The position numbers and the translations under genes are program-made. This document shows, piece after piece, positions 8,281 through 16,922 of a stretch of 64,000 nt of DNA. A model generated the notes under the pieces. That model did not search any database and was not told where the DNA came from. It worked only from the letters and a program-made list of their open reading frames with translations. The stretch lies in contig NZ_CP059560.1 of NCBI RefSeq assembly GCF_017894385.1, positions 248,001 to 312,000 of the forward strand, written 5' to 3'. Positions within the stretch are counted from its first letter, which is position 1, and every line of letters starts with the position of its first letter. Source of the DNA: Aromatoleum petrolei. GTDB taxonomy: Bacteria; Pseudomonadota; Gammaproteobacteria; Burkholderiales; Rhodocyclaceae.

Positions 8281-10335
8281 CTACTTCCCGGGCAGCACCG
8301 CGACGCCCTGCCAGGCCGGGTCGCGCGGACGCGCCGCGAGCGCGCGACACTGCGCGAGATAGAAGACCGCGGGCCCTGCGTCACCGGCCTCGCGGGCGGC
8401 CGCGAATTGCGCCGCCGCGGCGCCGAATTCGCCCGCCACGAAAGCCTGCAGCCCTGCGCCGAAACGGGCCGCGGCCGGCGCGGGCAACGCCTCGCGCGAC
8501 AACTGCAACAGCTCCATCGCCTGCCCCTTGCCGGCCAGCGCGAAGCGCCCGAGCGACCGCGCCTCGCCCGGCCCGAGACGATCGGCGACCGCGCGCGAAA
8601 CCAGCACCCCGGTGTTCAGGTACTTGTTGGCGCCCTGGATGCGGCTCGCCGTGTTCACGATATCCCCCACCGCGCGCAACTCGTGTCGCCCGGGCGCACC
8701 AACCTCGCCGAAGAAGATCGGCCCGCAGTGCAGGCCCAGGCGGGTCGGCAGCGCGCCGTCCGCGCCGGGGCTCGCGTTCATCGCCCGGTCGAGCTCGAGC
8801 CCCGCGCGGCACGCCGCCGCGACAGCGGGCTCCGGACCGGTCTCGGCGATCCACAGCGACAACACCGAATCGCCCACCATGTCGGCAGCGTAGCCGCCAT
8901 GACTCTCGACGATGGGGATGAAGCGCGCGAGATAGCGGTTCAGCAGATCGCGCGCGGCCTGCGGACTCAGCGACTCGGCGATCGTCGTGTAGGAGACGAT
9001 GTCGCTGCACAGGCACACCGCGATGACGGTCTTGCCCTGCCCCCCGTCGCCGAGCACCGCTGCCAGCCTCTCGATCGCCGCGCGCGGCACGCCCAGCTCC
9101 AGCGCGCGCTCGAGCTCGCCCCGGCGGCGCAGCGCCGCGCGATGCTGGCGCGCGATCCCCAGCGCGCCGACGAGCGCCGGCGAGAACGCGAGCGGCAGCA
9201 CGACCGGCAGCCACAGCCGCGCCGCCGAGAAGGCCCACAAAGCCAGCCCCGCATACACGACGCACACGCCGGCGGTCGCCGCGAGCGCCGCGCGCGGGCG
9301 TGCAAGGCCCCAAGGCAGCGCCAGCAGTGCCGCCTGCGCGGCCAGCAGCGCGAGCGCGGCCCCCTCGCCCGGCCGGCGCAGCCAGCTGCCTTCGAGCAGG
9401 TTGCCGAGCGCGGTCGCGGCGAGCTCGACGCCGCTCACATCGACGCCGTCGGCGGTGCTGAAAGGGGTACGGTAGGCATCGGTCTGGCGCGACTGGTTCG
9501 CCTCCGAATACCCCACCAGCACGGCCTTGCCACCGAAGGTCGCGGTCGCCGCCACGGGATCGGCGAGGAGTTCGAGCGCGCGCCCGTAGGAGATCGTCGT
9601 GACCGTGCCGAGCGGGCCGTACAGGTTCAGCAGGCGACGCGGTTCATCCGGCGACGGATCCTGCGGCGATCCCGCCACGCCCATGCGCGTGGCCAGCACG
9701 AGCGGGAGCGAGGGTCGGTCGCCCACCGTCGGCACCCGCGTCCAGAATTCGAACACCCCGTCGGGCGTCTTCGGCAGCACGAAAGGCGCGCTCGCGCCCG
9801 CCGCCTCGGCGAACAGCGGCAGCGGCGGCACCCTTTGGTCGGCGCTCGCGACGACGCTGCCGTCGGCACCGCGGACGAAGTCGCGCCGGATCGTCTCCGC
9901 CAGCACGACCCGCCCGGCGCGCCGCAGCGCGTCGGCGAGCGCCGCGTCCTCGGCCGGCTCGCGCGCCTGCGCAAACAGCACGTCGAACCCGATCACCCGC
10001 GCACCGCTCGCCGCGAGCCCCGAGATCAGCCGCGCATGCAGCCCGCGTGGCCAGCGCTCGGGCCGCTCCGGCACCCCTAGCGCTTGGGCCGACGCCGCGT
10101 CCATGGCTACAATCACAATGTCTTGTGGTGCGGCGACTGGCCCGCGCAGTCCATACAGGAAGCGCAGACCGAAGCTGCGCTCGAGCTCCGCGAGCGGCGA
10201 CAGCCCCAGCGCGAGCGCGAGCAGCGCCCCCGCCAGTGCCATCCCGAGGGCGCCGCGCCAGGACGGTCGGACGGGGCCGTCCGCCGTGCGCCCCGGACTA
10301 TGAGCTGCTGAACGACGCAACGCGGGATCGTGCAT
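8281..10335 (-). CDS. CHASE2-domain class III nucleotide cyclase
   Basis: 684 residues from the ATG at 10335; no strong Shine-Dalgarno is visible and ATG 10242 is an alternative. Parts: an N-terminal hydrophobic segment (about 30-46), an extracytoplasmic CHASE2 sensor (about 55-320, with IVIVAMD and VIGFDVLF), three membrane segments (about 324-341, 350-370, 374-395), a class III cyclase domain (about 435-610), and a short alanine-rich TPR-like tail. The metal aspartates are Asp445 (CSDIVSYT) and Asp489 (DMVGDSV), and the transition-state Asn561 and Arg565 (GDIVNTASR) are present. Asp485 stands where many adenylate cyclases have a substrate-selecting lysine. It likely makes cAMP or a related nucleotide in response to an envelope signal. 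The start codon overlaps that of the divergent Crp-type gene, and the next gene in the operon is the FecR-TPR protein. Confidence 0.85.
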   Translation of the reverse strand: MHDPALRRSAAHSPGRTADGPVRPSWRGALGMALAGALLALALGLSPLAELERSFGLRFLYGLRGPVAAPQDIVIVAMDAASAQALGVPERPERWPRGLHARLISGLAASGARVIGFDVLFAQAREPAEDAALADALRRAGRVVLAETIRRDFVRGADGSVVASADQRVPPLPLFAEAAGASAPFVLPKTPDGVFEFWTRVPTVGDRPSLPLVLATRMGVAGSPQDPSPDEPRRLLNLYGPLGTVTTISYGRALELLADPVAATATFGGKAVLVGYSEANQSRQTDAYRTPFSTADGVDVSGVELAATALGNLLEGSWLRRPGEGAALALLAAQAALLALPWGLARPRAALAATAGVCVVYAGLALWAFSAARLWLPVVLPLAFSPALVGALGIARQHRAALRRRGELERALELGVPRAAIERLAAVLGDGGQGKTVIAVCLCSDIVSYTTIAESLSPQAARDLLNRYLARFIPIVESHGGYAADMVGDSVLSLWIAETGPEPAVAAACRAGLELDRAMNASPGADGALPTRLGLHCGPIFFGEVGAPGRHELRAVGDIVNTASRIQGANKYLNTGVLVSRAVADRLGPGEARSLGRFALAGKGQAMELLQLSREALPAPAAARFGAGLQAFVAGEFGAAAAQFAAAREAGDAGPAVFYLAQCRALAARPRDPAWQGVAVLPGK

Positions 10336-10987
10336 GACGGCATATCTGGAACAGGTCGAACTCTTCGCCGGCCTCGCCCCGGCCCAGCTCGAGGCGCTCG
10401 CCCGCAGCGCGCAGCCGCGCGTGTTTCCGCGCGGCGCGGTGGTACTCAACGTCGGCGACGAAGCCCGCGGCCTCTTCGTCGTGCAGACAGGCTCGCTGAA
10501 AGCCTACCTGATGGACGAGAACGGCCGCGAGCTGACCCTGTCGATCCACGGCCCGGGCGACTACTTCGGCGAGCTCGCGCTGCTCGACGACGCGCCACGC
10601 TCGGCCTCGGTGATCGCGCTCGAACGCTGCGAACTGCTCCACGTCGCCCGCCCGGCCTTCTTCGCGGTGCTCGACACCAATCCCGACAGCATCCACGTGC
10701 TGCTGCGCAACCTCGTGCGCCGCATCCGCGCGCTCACCGACAACGTGCAGGCGCTCGCGCTCGAAGACGTGTTCGGGCGCCTGCACCGCCTGCTCGAATC
10801 GCTCGCGGTGGCGCAGGGCGAGCAGTGGATCGTCGAGCCGCGCCTCACCCAGCAAGAGATCGCGAACCGTGTCGGCGCCTCGCGCGAGATGGTCAACCGC
10901 ATCGTGCGCGAACTCGTGATCGGCGGCTACCTCGTGCTCGAGCCGCAGCGCATCGTGATCCGGCGCCGCCTGCCGGCGCGCTGGTGA
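10334..10987 (+). CDS. Crp/Fnr-family transcription regulator
   Basis: A 217-residue protein with an N-terminal cyclic-nucleotide-binding beta-roll (about 10-120, phosphate-binding-type PGDYFGELALLDDAPRSASV) and a C-terminal winged helix (about 150-210, LTQQEIANRVGASREMVNRIVREL). The FGELAL...PRSA pattern is that of true cNMP binders, so cAMP or cGMP is a reasonable ligand, unlike FNR types with N-terminal cysteine clusters. It is divergent from the CHASE2-cyclase gene, and the two start codons share the bases of one CATG. No clear ribosome binding site is seen before the ATG. It probably reads the product of the neighbouring cyclase, but this is inference from position. Confidence 0.88.
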   Translation: MTAYLEQVELFAGLAPAQLEALARSAQPRVFPRGAVVLNVGDEARGLFVVQTGSLKAYLMDENGRELTLSIHGPGDYFGELALLDDAPRSASVIALERCELLHVARPAFFAVLDTNPDSIHVLLRNLVRRIRALTDNVQALALEDVFGRLHRLLESLAVAQGEQWIVEPRLTQQEIANRVGASREMVNRIVRELVIGGYLVLEPQRIVIRRRLPARW

Positions 10988-11007
10988 GCGACGCACGCCA
11001 GCCGCCC

Positions 11008-11460
11008 TCACCGCGCCCCCGCCCTGTCGTCGGCCAGACGCAAGCGCCGGCTCAACTCACGCGCGATGTTCATCTGGATCAGCGCGAACTGCTCGACGTC
11101 GCGCTCGTACAACTCGAACAGGTTCGCGGCGAAGATCTCGAGCGCGCGGCAATCCTCCAGCGCCTGCACCGTCGCGCTGCGCGGCGACAGGTCGATGAGC
11201 GCCATCTCGCCGAAGCACGCACCCGGCCCCAGCGTACACAGCACGACCTCGCCCCCGCACGCGTGCCGACGCACCGCGACGCTGCCGGCCTCCAGCACGA
11301 ACATCGACTCGGCGGGTTCGCCCTCACGGAAGACGAAAGCTCCGGCTAGCACCGCGCGCTCCGCACAACGGCCGAGCAGGAAGTCGAGCATGTCCGCGCG
11401 GATGCCGCCGAACAGCGGCATCTGCTGCAACCTCAGGATTCGCTCCGCCCGCCCCTGCAT
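11008..11460 (-). CDS. Stand-alone cyclic-nucleotide-binding domain protein
   Basis: A 150-residue protein that is almost entirely one cNMP-binding domain (GACFGEMALIDLSPRSATVQALED is the phosphate-binding cassette region, broken here only by residue variation). There is no DNA-binding domain after it; the C-terminus is a basic helix (NIARELSRRLRLADDR). It converges on the Crp-type gene with a 20-nt gap. A single-domain cNMP receptor beside a cyclase and a Crp protein suggests a second effector of the same messenger, acting through protein contact rather than DNA. Its target is not visible in the sequence. Confidence 0.8.
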   Translation of the reverse strand: MQGRAERILRLQQMPLFGGIRADMLDFLLGRCAERAVLAGAFVFREGEPAESMFVLEAGSVAVRRHACGGEVVLCTLGPGACFGEMALIDLSPRSATVQALEDCRALEIFAANLFELYERDVEQFALIQMNIARELSRRLRLADDRAGAR

Positions 11461-11730
11461 GACTACCCCCTCGCGCGACCTCGCGGTCGCTCCCGGACCA
11501 GCCCTCCCTGTTCATGTTAGCCCGCCGGAGCCGAACAGGAAGGCAACGGCCGGCGCTGATTGGAGACGCCAGCCTCCCGGATCGCGATCGACCACGGGCG
11601 ACTGCCGATGCGTCAATGCATGAGACGCACGATTCATATCGAGACGAGTCGCGGCAACGTCCACGTGGCTGCATTGGCCCTGCATCGCAAGCGCCCCCAG
11701 CGGGCACGAAGCCGGATTGCCCCCGCTGCG

Positions 11731-13773
11731 TCAGTCCAACAGATAGCGTAGCTCGCCCCGAACGAAACCCGGTCCGCTGAGTTTCCCCAGCCAGTCGAGA
11801 TCCCTCGCCAAGGCTTCGTGGCCCCGCTGTCGCGCGTGAAACACGACCCCACCCTCCCAACGCGGGAAGCCGTAGCCGTTCGTCAGGACGACGTCCACGT
11901 CACCCGGACGCTGTGCGACCCCTTCCGCGAGCAGCAGCGCCGCTTCGTTCATCATCGCCAGCACGGCGCGCCGTCGGATCTCGTGCTCATCGAGCACGCG
12001 TCGCGTGATGCCCCTGGCGGCGCTGGCTTCGTCGATCAGCCGGCGCACCTCCGGATCCACCGTGCGCCGCCCCTCGGGGTCGTAGGCGTAGTAGCCGCCG
12101 CCGGTCTTCCGCCCGAGCCGCCCGGTTTCGCACAGCATGTCGGGGATGCGCACATAGCGATGCGCGGGATCGCGGCTCGCCGCGGTGTTCTGGCGCATCC
12201 GCCACGCGATGTCGAGCCCGGAAAGGTCGGCGACCGCGAACGGCCCCATCGCGAAGCCGAACGCTTCGAGCGCGGCGTCGACCTGCTCGGGGTAGGCCCC
12301 TTCCTCGATCATGAATTCGCACTGCTTGCGATAGGCCGAGTAGATGCGGTTGCCGATGAAGCCGAACGCGTTGCCCGCAAGGACCGGGACCTTGCGCAGG
12401 CGCTTGCCCACGTCGAGCGCGGTGGCGAGGACGTCGGGGGCAGTCGCGGCGCCGCTGACGACTTCGAGCAGCTTCATGACGTGTGCCGGACTGAAGAAAT
12501 GCAGGCCGACGACGTCCTGCGGCCGGGACGTGACGTTCGCGATGGCGTCGAGATCCAGGTAGGACGTGTTCGTCGCGAGAACCGCGCCGGGGCGGGCAAG
12601 ATGGTCGAGGCGGCGGAAGACGTCCTGCTTGACGGCGAGATCCTCGTACACGGCCTCGATGACGAGGTCCGCCGTCGCGACGCGATTCCAGTCGATGCTG
12701 CTCTCGAGGCGCGCGAGCGACGCGTCGGCGCGTGCGGCGTCTAGCCTGCCCGCCTCCACGCGACCTCGGTAATGCTCGGCGATGCGCGCCACGCAGCGTT
12801 CCAGCGCGGCCTGGTCCTGTTCCAGCAGCAGGACATCGTAGCCGCCGTCCAGGGCGGCGATCGCAATGCCCGAGCCCATCGTGCCCGCGCCGATCACGGC
12901 GATGCGGGCGACCGGGCGTGCAGCCACGCCCTTCAGCCGCGGATGTCGTGCCGCCTCGCGTTCGGCGAAGAACTGGTAGCGCAGCGCGTGCGCTTCGCGC
13001 GACAGCCGCAGGCTTTCGAAGGCGGCGCGCTCCCGCGCCAGCGCTTCGTCGATCGGCAGGCTGGCGGCGGAGCTCACCGCTTCGATCGCGGCGACGACGG
13101 CCGGCCGCTTCTTGCCGGCACGCAGCGCGTCGCGACTCGCGGCTTCCACTTCCGCGGGATCCGTGGACGGGAGTGTCACGGTGCGCAGCGGCGATTTCGC
13201 GCCGTTCAAGCGTCGCGCATATGCGATCGCGGCGGCGAGCAGTTCGCCGGTCGCGATTTCATTCACCAGCCCCGCCTTGAACGCCGCCTGGCCGGAGAGA
13301 CGCTCGCCGCTGCAGATCATCCGAATCGCGCGCGGCACGCCGACGATGCGTGGCAGGCGCTGCGTGCCGCCCGCGCCGGGGATGATGCCGAGCGTGACTT
13401 CCGGCAGGCCGACGACCACGCGCGCGGTTGCGACGCGGGCGTCGCAGCCGAGGGCGAGTTCGAAGCCGCCGCCGAGGGCGGCACGGTCGAGCGCGGCAAC
13501 GACAGGCTTGCCGCAGTTTTCGATGGCCGCGATCACCGCGGGCAACTGCGGGTGTTCGAGCGGCTGCCCGAATTCCTTCAGATCCGAGCCGGCGACGAAG
13601 GTGTTGCCGGCGCCGATGATCACGGCCGCCGCGAGCGCGTCGTCGCGGCCGAGCAACTCGATACCGTCGAGCAGCCCCCGGCGGACCGCGGCGGAGCCCG
13701 CATTGATGGGCGGATTGTCGATCACGAGCACGACGACGTCGCCGTGGCGTTCAATGGATACTGCGTCTTTCAA
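11731..13773 (-). CDS. Fused enoyl-CoA hydratase / 3-hydroxyacyl-CoA dehydrogenase
   Basis: A 680-residue bifunctional enzyme. Residues 1-250 are a crotonase fold with oxyanion-hole sequences (VAGSDLKEFG, AALGGGFELALGCD) and a catalytic glutamate region (GLPEVTLGIIPGAGGTQRL). Residues about 285-570 are an NAD-dependent dehydrogenase (VIGAGTMGSGIA, catalytic His in LHFFSPAHVMKLLE), then a second C-terminal dehydrogenase domain. It is the last gene of the paa-transporter series, 79 nt after the LivF gene. In the paa pathway a hydratase (PaaF) and a dehydrogenase (PaaH) act on dehydroadipyl-CoA and 3-hydroxyadipyl-CoA, and separate paaF or paaH genes are absent from the window, so this fusion may do both jobs. 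A general beta-oxidation role is the alternative. Confidence 0.85.
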   Translation of the reverse strand: MKDAVSIERHGDVVVLVIDNPPINAGSAAVRRGLLDGIELLGRDDALAAAVIIGAGNTFVAGSDLKEFGQPLEHPQLPAVIAAIENCGKPVVAALDRAALGGGFELALGCDARVATARVVVGLPEVTLGIIPGAGGTQRLPRIVGVPRAIRMICSGERLSGQAAFKAGLVNEIATGELLAAAIAYARRLNGAKSPLRTVTLPSTDPAEVEAASRDALRAGKKRPAVVAAIEAVSSAASLPIDEALARERAAFESLRLSREAHALRYQFFAEREAARHPRLKGVAARPVARIAVIGAGTMGSGIAIAALDGGYDVLLLEQDQAALERCVARIAEHYRGRVEAGRLDAARADASLARLESSIDWNRVATADLVIEAVYEDLAVKQDVFRRLDHLARPGAVLATNTSYLDLDAIANVTSRPQDVVGLHFFSPAHVMKLLEVVSGAATAPDVLATALDVGKRLRKVPVLAGNAFGFIGNRIYSAYRKQCEFMIEEGAYPEQVDAALEAFGFAMGPFAVADLSGLDIAWRMRQNTAASRDPAHRYVRIPDMLCETGRLGRKTGGGYYAYDPEGRRTVDPEVRRLIDEASAARGITRRVLDEHEIRRRAVLAMMNEAALLLAEGVAQRPGDVDVVLTNGYGFPRWEGGVVFHARQRGHEALARDLDWLGKLSGPGFVRGELRYLLD

Positions 13774-13852
13774 TTTCGTCTCCCTTCTCCCCGGGCGACG
13801 CAGGCCCTCGCTGGAAAAAACATCCTGCGCACCGCCCGGGTCATGGCGGGCA

Positions 13853-15217
13853 TCACATGCCCAGATAGGCCTTCTTCACCTGCTCGTCGTGCAGCAACTC
13901 CGGGCCGGGACCGCTGAGGATGGTGTGGCCGGTCTCGATCACGTAGCCGATGTCGGCGATCGCAAGCGCCGCGTGGGCGTTCTGCTCGACGAGGAAGATC
14001 GTGATGCCCTCGGCCTTCAGGCTCCGGATGACGCGGAAGATCTCCTCGACCAGCAGCGGCGCGAGTCCCATCGAGGGTTCGTCGAGCAGCAGCAGCTTCG
14101 GCCGCCCCATCAGCGCGCGCGCCATCGCCAGCATCTGCTGCTGGCCGCCCGACAGGGTTCCGGCCGGCAGCGCGCGCTTCTCCTTCAGGATCGGGAAGAT
14201 GCCGTACATGCGTTCCAGGTCCTGTTCGATCTCGCGGTCGCGGCGGAAGTAGGCGCCGAGTCGCAAGTTGTCCTCGATGCTCATCGGGCCGAACACCTGC
14301 CGCCCCTCGGGGACCTGGCAGATGCCGGCGCGCACGCGCTTTTCGGGCGCGAGGCGCGTGATGTCCTCGCCCTTGAAGCGCACGACGCCACCGGACGCGG
14401 GCTGTACGCCGGAGATCGTCCGAAGCAGCGTCGTCTTGCCGGCACCGTTCGCGCCGACCAGCGCGACGAGCTGACCCTGCTTCACGTCGAGGTCGATGCC
14501 GTGCAGCGCCTGGATGCGGCCGTAGTGCGAGGTCAGGCCGCGGATTTCGAGGACCGTCTCGCGCACCGGAGCGGGCGCCGGCGCGAAGGCCGCGTTCTCG
14601 CGCCGCCCGCCCAGGCCCACCGGCTCGGGCGCGAGCGCGATGATGCGCGCCTTGAGCGCGTCGAGCTCGCCGCGCGAACGGACGCCGAACAGCGGGTCCT
14701 CATCGGCGGCGAAGGCGTCGTCGATGCGCTCCCAGTCTTCGGGCAGCAGCGCACGGCGCGCGGCCGGGATAACATCCGTTTCCTCGAAGCGCATGTGCTG
14801 GCGCAGATGCTCGGCGAACTCGCGCAGCGCGACGAGGAAGGCTTGCTGCTCATCGCGCTGCCCGTCGCGGAAGGCGGTCGCCAGCGCATGGACGCGATCG
14901 CGATGGACCGGGCCGTCGCGGTGCTCGGCTTCGAGCCGGTCGATGGCGGCTGCAGCCGCCGGATCACGCCGCCGCAGCGCGGGGAACAGGAACTCGTCTT
15001 CCTTGCGGTGGTGGATGCGGTCGATGTAGGCATCCAGGTATTCCAGCAGCTCGGCAGTCGTCGCGGCAGCGGCCTGCGCGTCGCGGTCGGCGGCGATCGC
15101 TTCGGCGAGCGCGTCCAGCGCGCTGGCGACGCGCCACATGCCGCGATGCTCGGCCTGGATGATGTCGATGGCGAGCATCCGTGATTCGATAACTTCCATA
15201 ACTTCCATAACTTCCAT
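13853..15217 (-). CDS. Hemerythrin domain fused to LivF-type ABC ATPase
   Basis: A 454-residue protein; AAGGAGA precedes the ATG at 15217. Residues about 15-190 are a hemerythrin/HHE four-helix domain with likely di-iron ligands His24, His69/His70, Glu73 (HHRKEDEFLFPAL), His99, His141 and Glu145 (HMRFEETDVIPA). An Ala/Pro-rich linker (about 195-221) leads to a full-length LivF ATPase (about 222-454) with Walker A GANGAGKT at 255-262, signature LSGGQQQML and Walker B LLLLDEPSMG. The frame is continuous and I see no ribosome binding site before the ATPase part, so this is a true fusion as written. It lies 11 nt after livG in a LivHMGF set. Hemerythrins bind O2, NO or iron, so uptake could be tied to oxygen or redox state (inference). 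The first nine residues are three copies of Met-Glu-Val. Confidence 0.85.
   Translation of the reverse strand: MEVMEVMEVIESRMLAIDIIQAEHRGMWRVASALDALAEAIAADRDAQAAAATTAELLEYLDAYIDRIHHRKEDEFLFPALRRRDPAAAAAIDRLEAEHRDGPVHRDRVHALATAFRDGQRDEQQAFLVALREFAEHLRQHMRFEETDVIPAARRALLPEDWERIDDAFAADEDPLFGVRSRGELDALKARIIALAPEPVGLGGRRENAAFAPAPAPVRETVLEIRGLTSHYGRIQALHGIDLDVKQGQLVALVGANGAGKTTLLRTISGVQPASGGVVRFKGEDITRLAPEKRVRAGICQVPEGRQVFGPMSIEDNLRLGAYFRRDREIEQDLERMYGIFPILKEKRALPAGTLSGGQQQMLAMARALMGRPKLLLLDEPSMGLAPLLVEEIFRVIRSLKAEGITIFLVEQNAHAALAIADIGYVIETGHTILSGPGPELLHDEQVKKAYLGM
15191..15217 (-). repeat. Three tandem 9-nt repeats at the livF start
   Basis: ATGGAAGTT is repeated three times from the start codon at 15217, giving three Met-Glu-Val units and three in-frame start codons, of which the first has the best-placed AAGGAGA. 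Slippage here would add or remove nine bases without a frameshift. Confidence 0.85.
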
Positions 15218-15228
15218 GGTCGTCTCCT

Positions 15229-15984
15229 TCAGGCCGATGCGCCGAGGTAGGCGGCGATGACGTCGGGGTTCTCGCGGATCTCGGCGGCCGTGCCTTCGGC
15301 GAGCTTCCGGCCGTAGTCGAGCACGAGGATGTGATCCGACAGGTTCATGACGAGCTTCATGTCGTGCTCGACGAGCACGACCGTGACGCCCGAATCGGCG
15401 ACCTTGCGGATGAGCGCCTCGATCTCGCCAGTCTCGGTGTGGTTGAGGCCGGCGGCCGGTTCGTCGAGCAGTAGCAGCTTGGGCTTGGCCGCCAGCGCGC
15501 GCGCGATTTCCAGGCGCTTCAGCGCGCCGTAGGACATCTGGCTCGCCTGCGCGTCGCGGTACTGGCCGACGCCGACGAAGTCCATCAGGCGCGCCGCTTC
15601 TTCCCGGCATTCGGCATCCGCACGCGCCAGCCCGGGCAGCCGGAACAGGCCCGCGAGCAGGCTGGACCCCAGCCGCAGGTGCGCGCCGACCATGACGTTC
15701 TCGATCGCGCTCATGTTCATGCACACCTGCAGGTTCTGGAAGGTGCGGCTCATGCCGCGGCGCGCGAGCCGGTCCGGGCTCACGCCGCCGGCGGGCGCGT
15801 CGTCGAACAGGATCTCGCCACTGGTGGGCGTGTAGATGCCGGTGATGAGGTTGAAGAGCGTCGTCTTGCCGGCGCCGTTGGGGCCGATCACGGCGTGGAT
15901 CGTGCCGGCGCGGACAGTGAAGGACACGTCCTGCACCGCCTTCACGCCGCCGAAGGTCTTGGAGAGATTGCGCACTTCCAGCAT
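15229..15984 (-). CDS. LivG-type ABC transporter ATP-binding protein
   Basis: A 251-residue ATPase of the branched-chain amino acid transporter family. It has Walker A GPNGAGKTTL, signature SYGALKRLEIARAL, Walker B LLLLDEPAAGLNHTE and the H-loop VEHDMKLVM. The ATG at 15984 overlaps the livM TGA by one base (TGATG) and has GGGAGGG upstream, pointing to translational coupling. It acts at the inner face of the cytoplasmic membrane with the LivF-type fusion and the LivH/LivM permeases. Given its place inside the paa cluster, the cargo is more likely phenylacetate or a related aromatic acid than leucine; this is inference from context. Confidence 0.9.
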   Translation of the reverse strand: MLEVRNLSKTFGGVKAVQDVSFTVRAGTIHAVIGPNGAGKTTLFNLITGIYTPTSGEILFDDAPAGGVSPDRLARRGMSRTFQNLQVCMNMSAIENVMVGAHLRLGSSLLAGLFRLPGLARADAECREEAARLMDFVGVGQYRDAQASQMSYGALKRLEIARALAAKPKLLLLDEPAAGLNHTETGEIEALIRKVADSGVTVVLVEHDMKLVMNLSDHILVLDYGRKLAEGTAAEIRENPDVIAAYLGASA

Positions 15985-16922
15985 CACGCGGCCCTCCCGG
16001 CGAATTTGAGGCGCAGCGTCGGCACGATGCCGCGCGGCAGGAAAATCATGGTGAGCATCAGGATCAGGCCGAAGATGACGGTCTCCCAGCCCTCGAAGGC
16101 CGACAGCAACTGCGGCAGCAGCGTCAGCACGACGGCGCCGAGGATGGAGCCGAATACGGACGCCATGCCGCCGAGCACCACCATGGTGATGAGCTCGATG
16201 GAATGGAAGAAGCCCGCGACGCCCGGCGTCAGGAAGCCGACGTAGTGAGCGGTGACGCTGCCCATGACGCTGGCGATGACCGCCGACAGCACAAAAACTC
16301 TCACCTTGAACGAGGGCACGTCGATGCCCGCGACGCGCGCGGCCACTTCCGAGCCGTGGATCGCTTGCAGCGCGCGTCCCGCCGGTGCGTCGATGAGGTT
16401 CAGCGCGCCGCGCGTGACGAACAGCAGCAGCACGGCGACGACGCCGTACCACGCCTGTTCGCCGGCAATCTGGAGGCCGAACAGGCTGAACGCGTCCACC
16501 GGCATGCCGTCCGGCCCACCGGTGAACTCGGTCTCGTTGACGATCACCATCGATAGGATGATGCCCAGCCCCAGCGTCGCCATCGCGAGGTAGTTGCCCT
16601 TGAGCTTGAGGATCGGGCGCGCGACGACGAAGGCCAGCGCCGCGGTCGCGGCCGCGCCGAGTCCCATCGCGAGCGCCGACGGCAGGCCGTAGCGGCTCGT
16701 CAGGATCGCCGACGCGTACGCACCGATGCCGAAGAAGCCGGCGTGGCCCAGGCTGATCTGCCCCGTGTAGCCCACGAGCAGGTTGAGGCCGACGGCGATG
16801 GTGGCGTTGATCGCCATCCGGATCGCCAGGTCGTAGTAATAGGCGTTCGGCAGCGCCAGCGGCAGCACCGCCAGCACGAACGCGAGGAACAGGAATCCGC
16901 GTGTGGTCGGCTTCATGGTCAT
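15984..16922 (-). CDS. LivM-type ABC transporter permease
   Basis: A 312-residue inner-membrane permease with about eight to ten hydrophobic segments and family signatures NLLVGYTGQISLGHAGFFG near residue 50 and LGGMASVFGSILGAVVLT in the C-terminal half. The ATG at 16922 overlaps the livH stop (ATGA), while a second in-frame ATG lies at 16916. LivM pairs with LivH to form the channel for a periplasmic-binding-protein-dependent importer. The hydrophilic N-terminus is short (MTMKPTTRG). Confidence 0.9.
   Translation of the reverse strand: MTMKPTTRGFLFLAFVLAVLPLALPNAYYYDLAIRMAINATIAVGLNLLVGYTGQISLGHAGFFGIGAYASAILTSRYGLPSALAMGLGAAATAALAFVVARPILKLKGNYLAMATLGLGIILSMVIVNETEFTGGPDGMPVDAFSLFGLQIAGEQAWYGVVAVLLLFVTRGALNLIDAPAGRALQAIHGSEVAARVAGIDVPSFKVRVFVLSAVIASVMGSVTAHYVGFLTPGVAGFFHSIELITMVVLGGMASVFGSILGAVVLTLLPQLLSAFEGWETVIFGLILMLTMIFLPRGIVPTLRLKFAGRAA

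Noticed and set aside
13853-15217. Two separate genes (hemerythrin and livF) joined by a sequencing error
   Set aside because: The frame is continuous through the linker with normal codon use, and there is no start with a ribosome binding site at the ATPase boundary.
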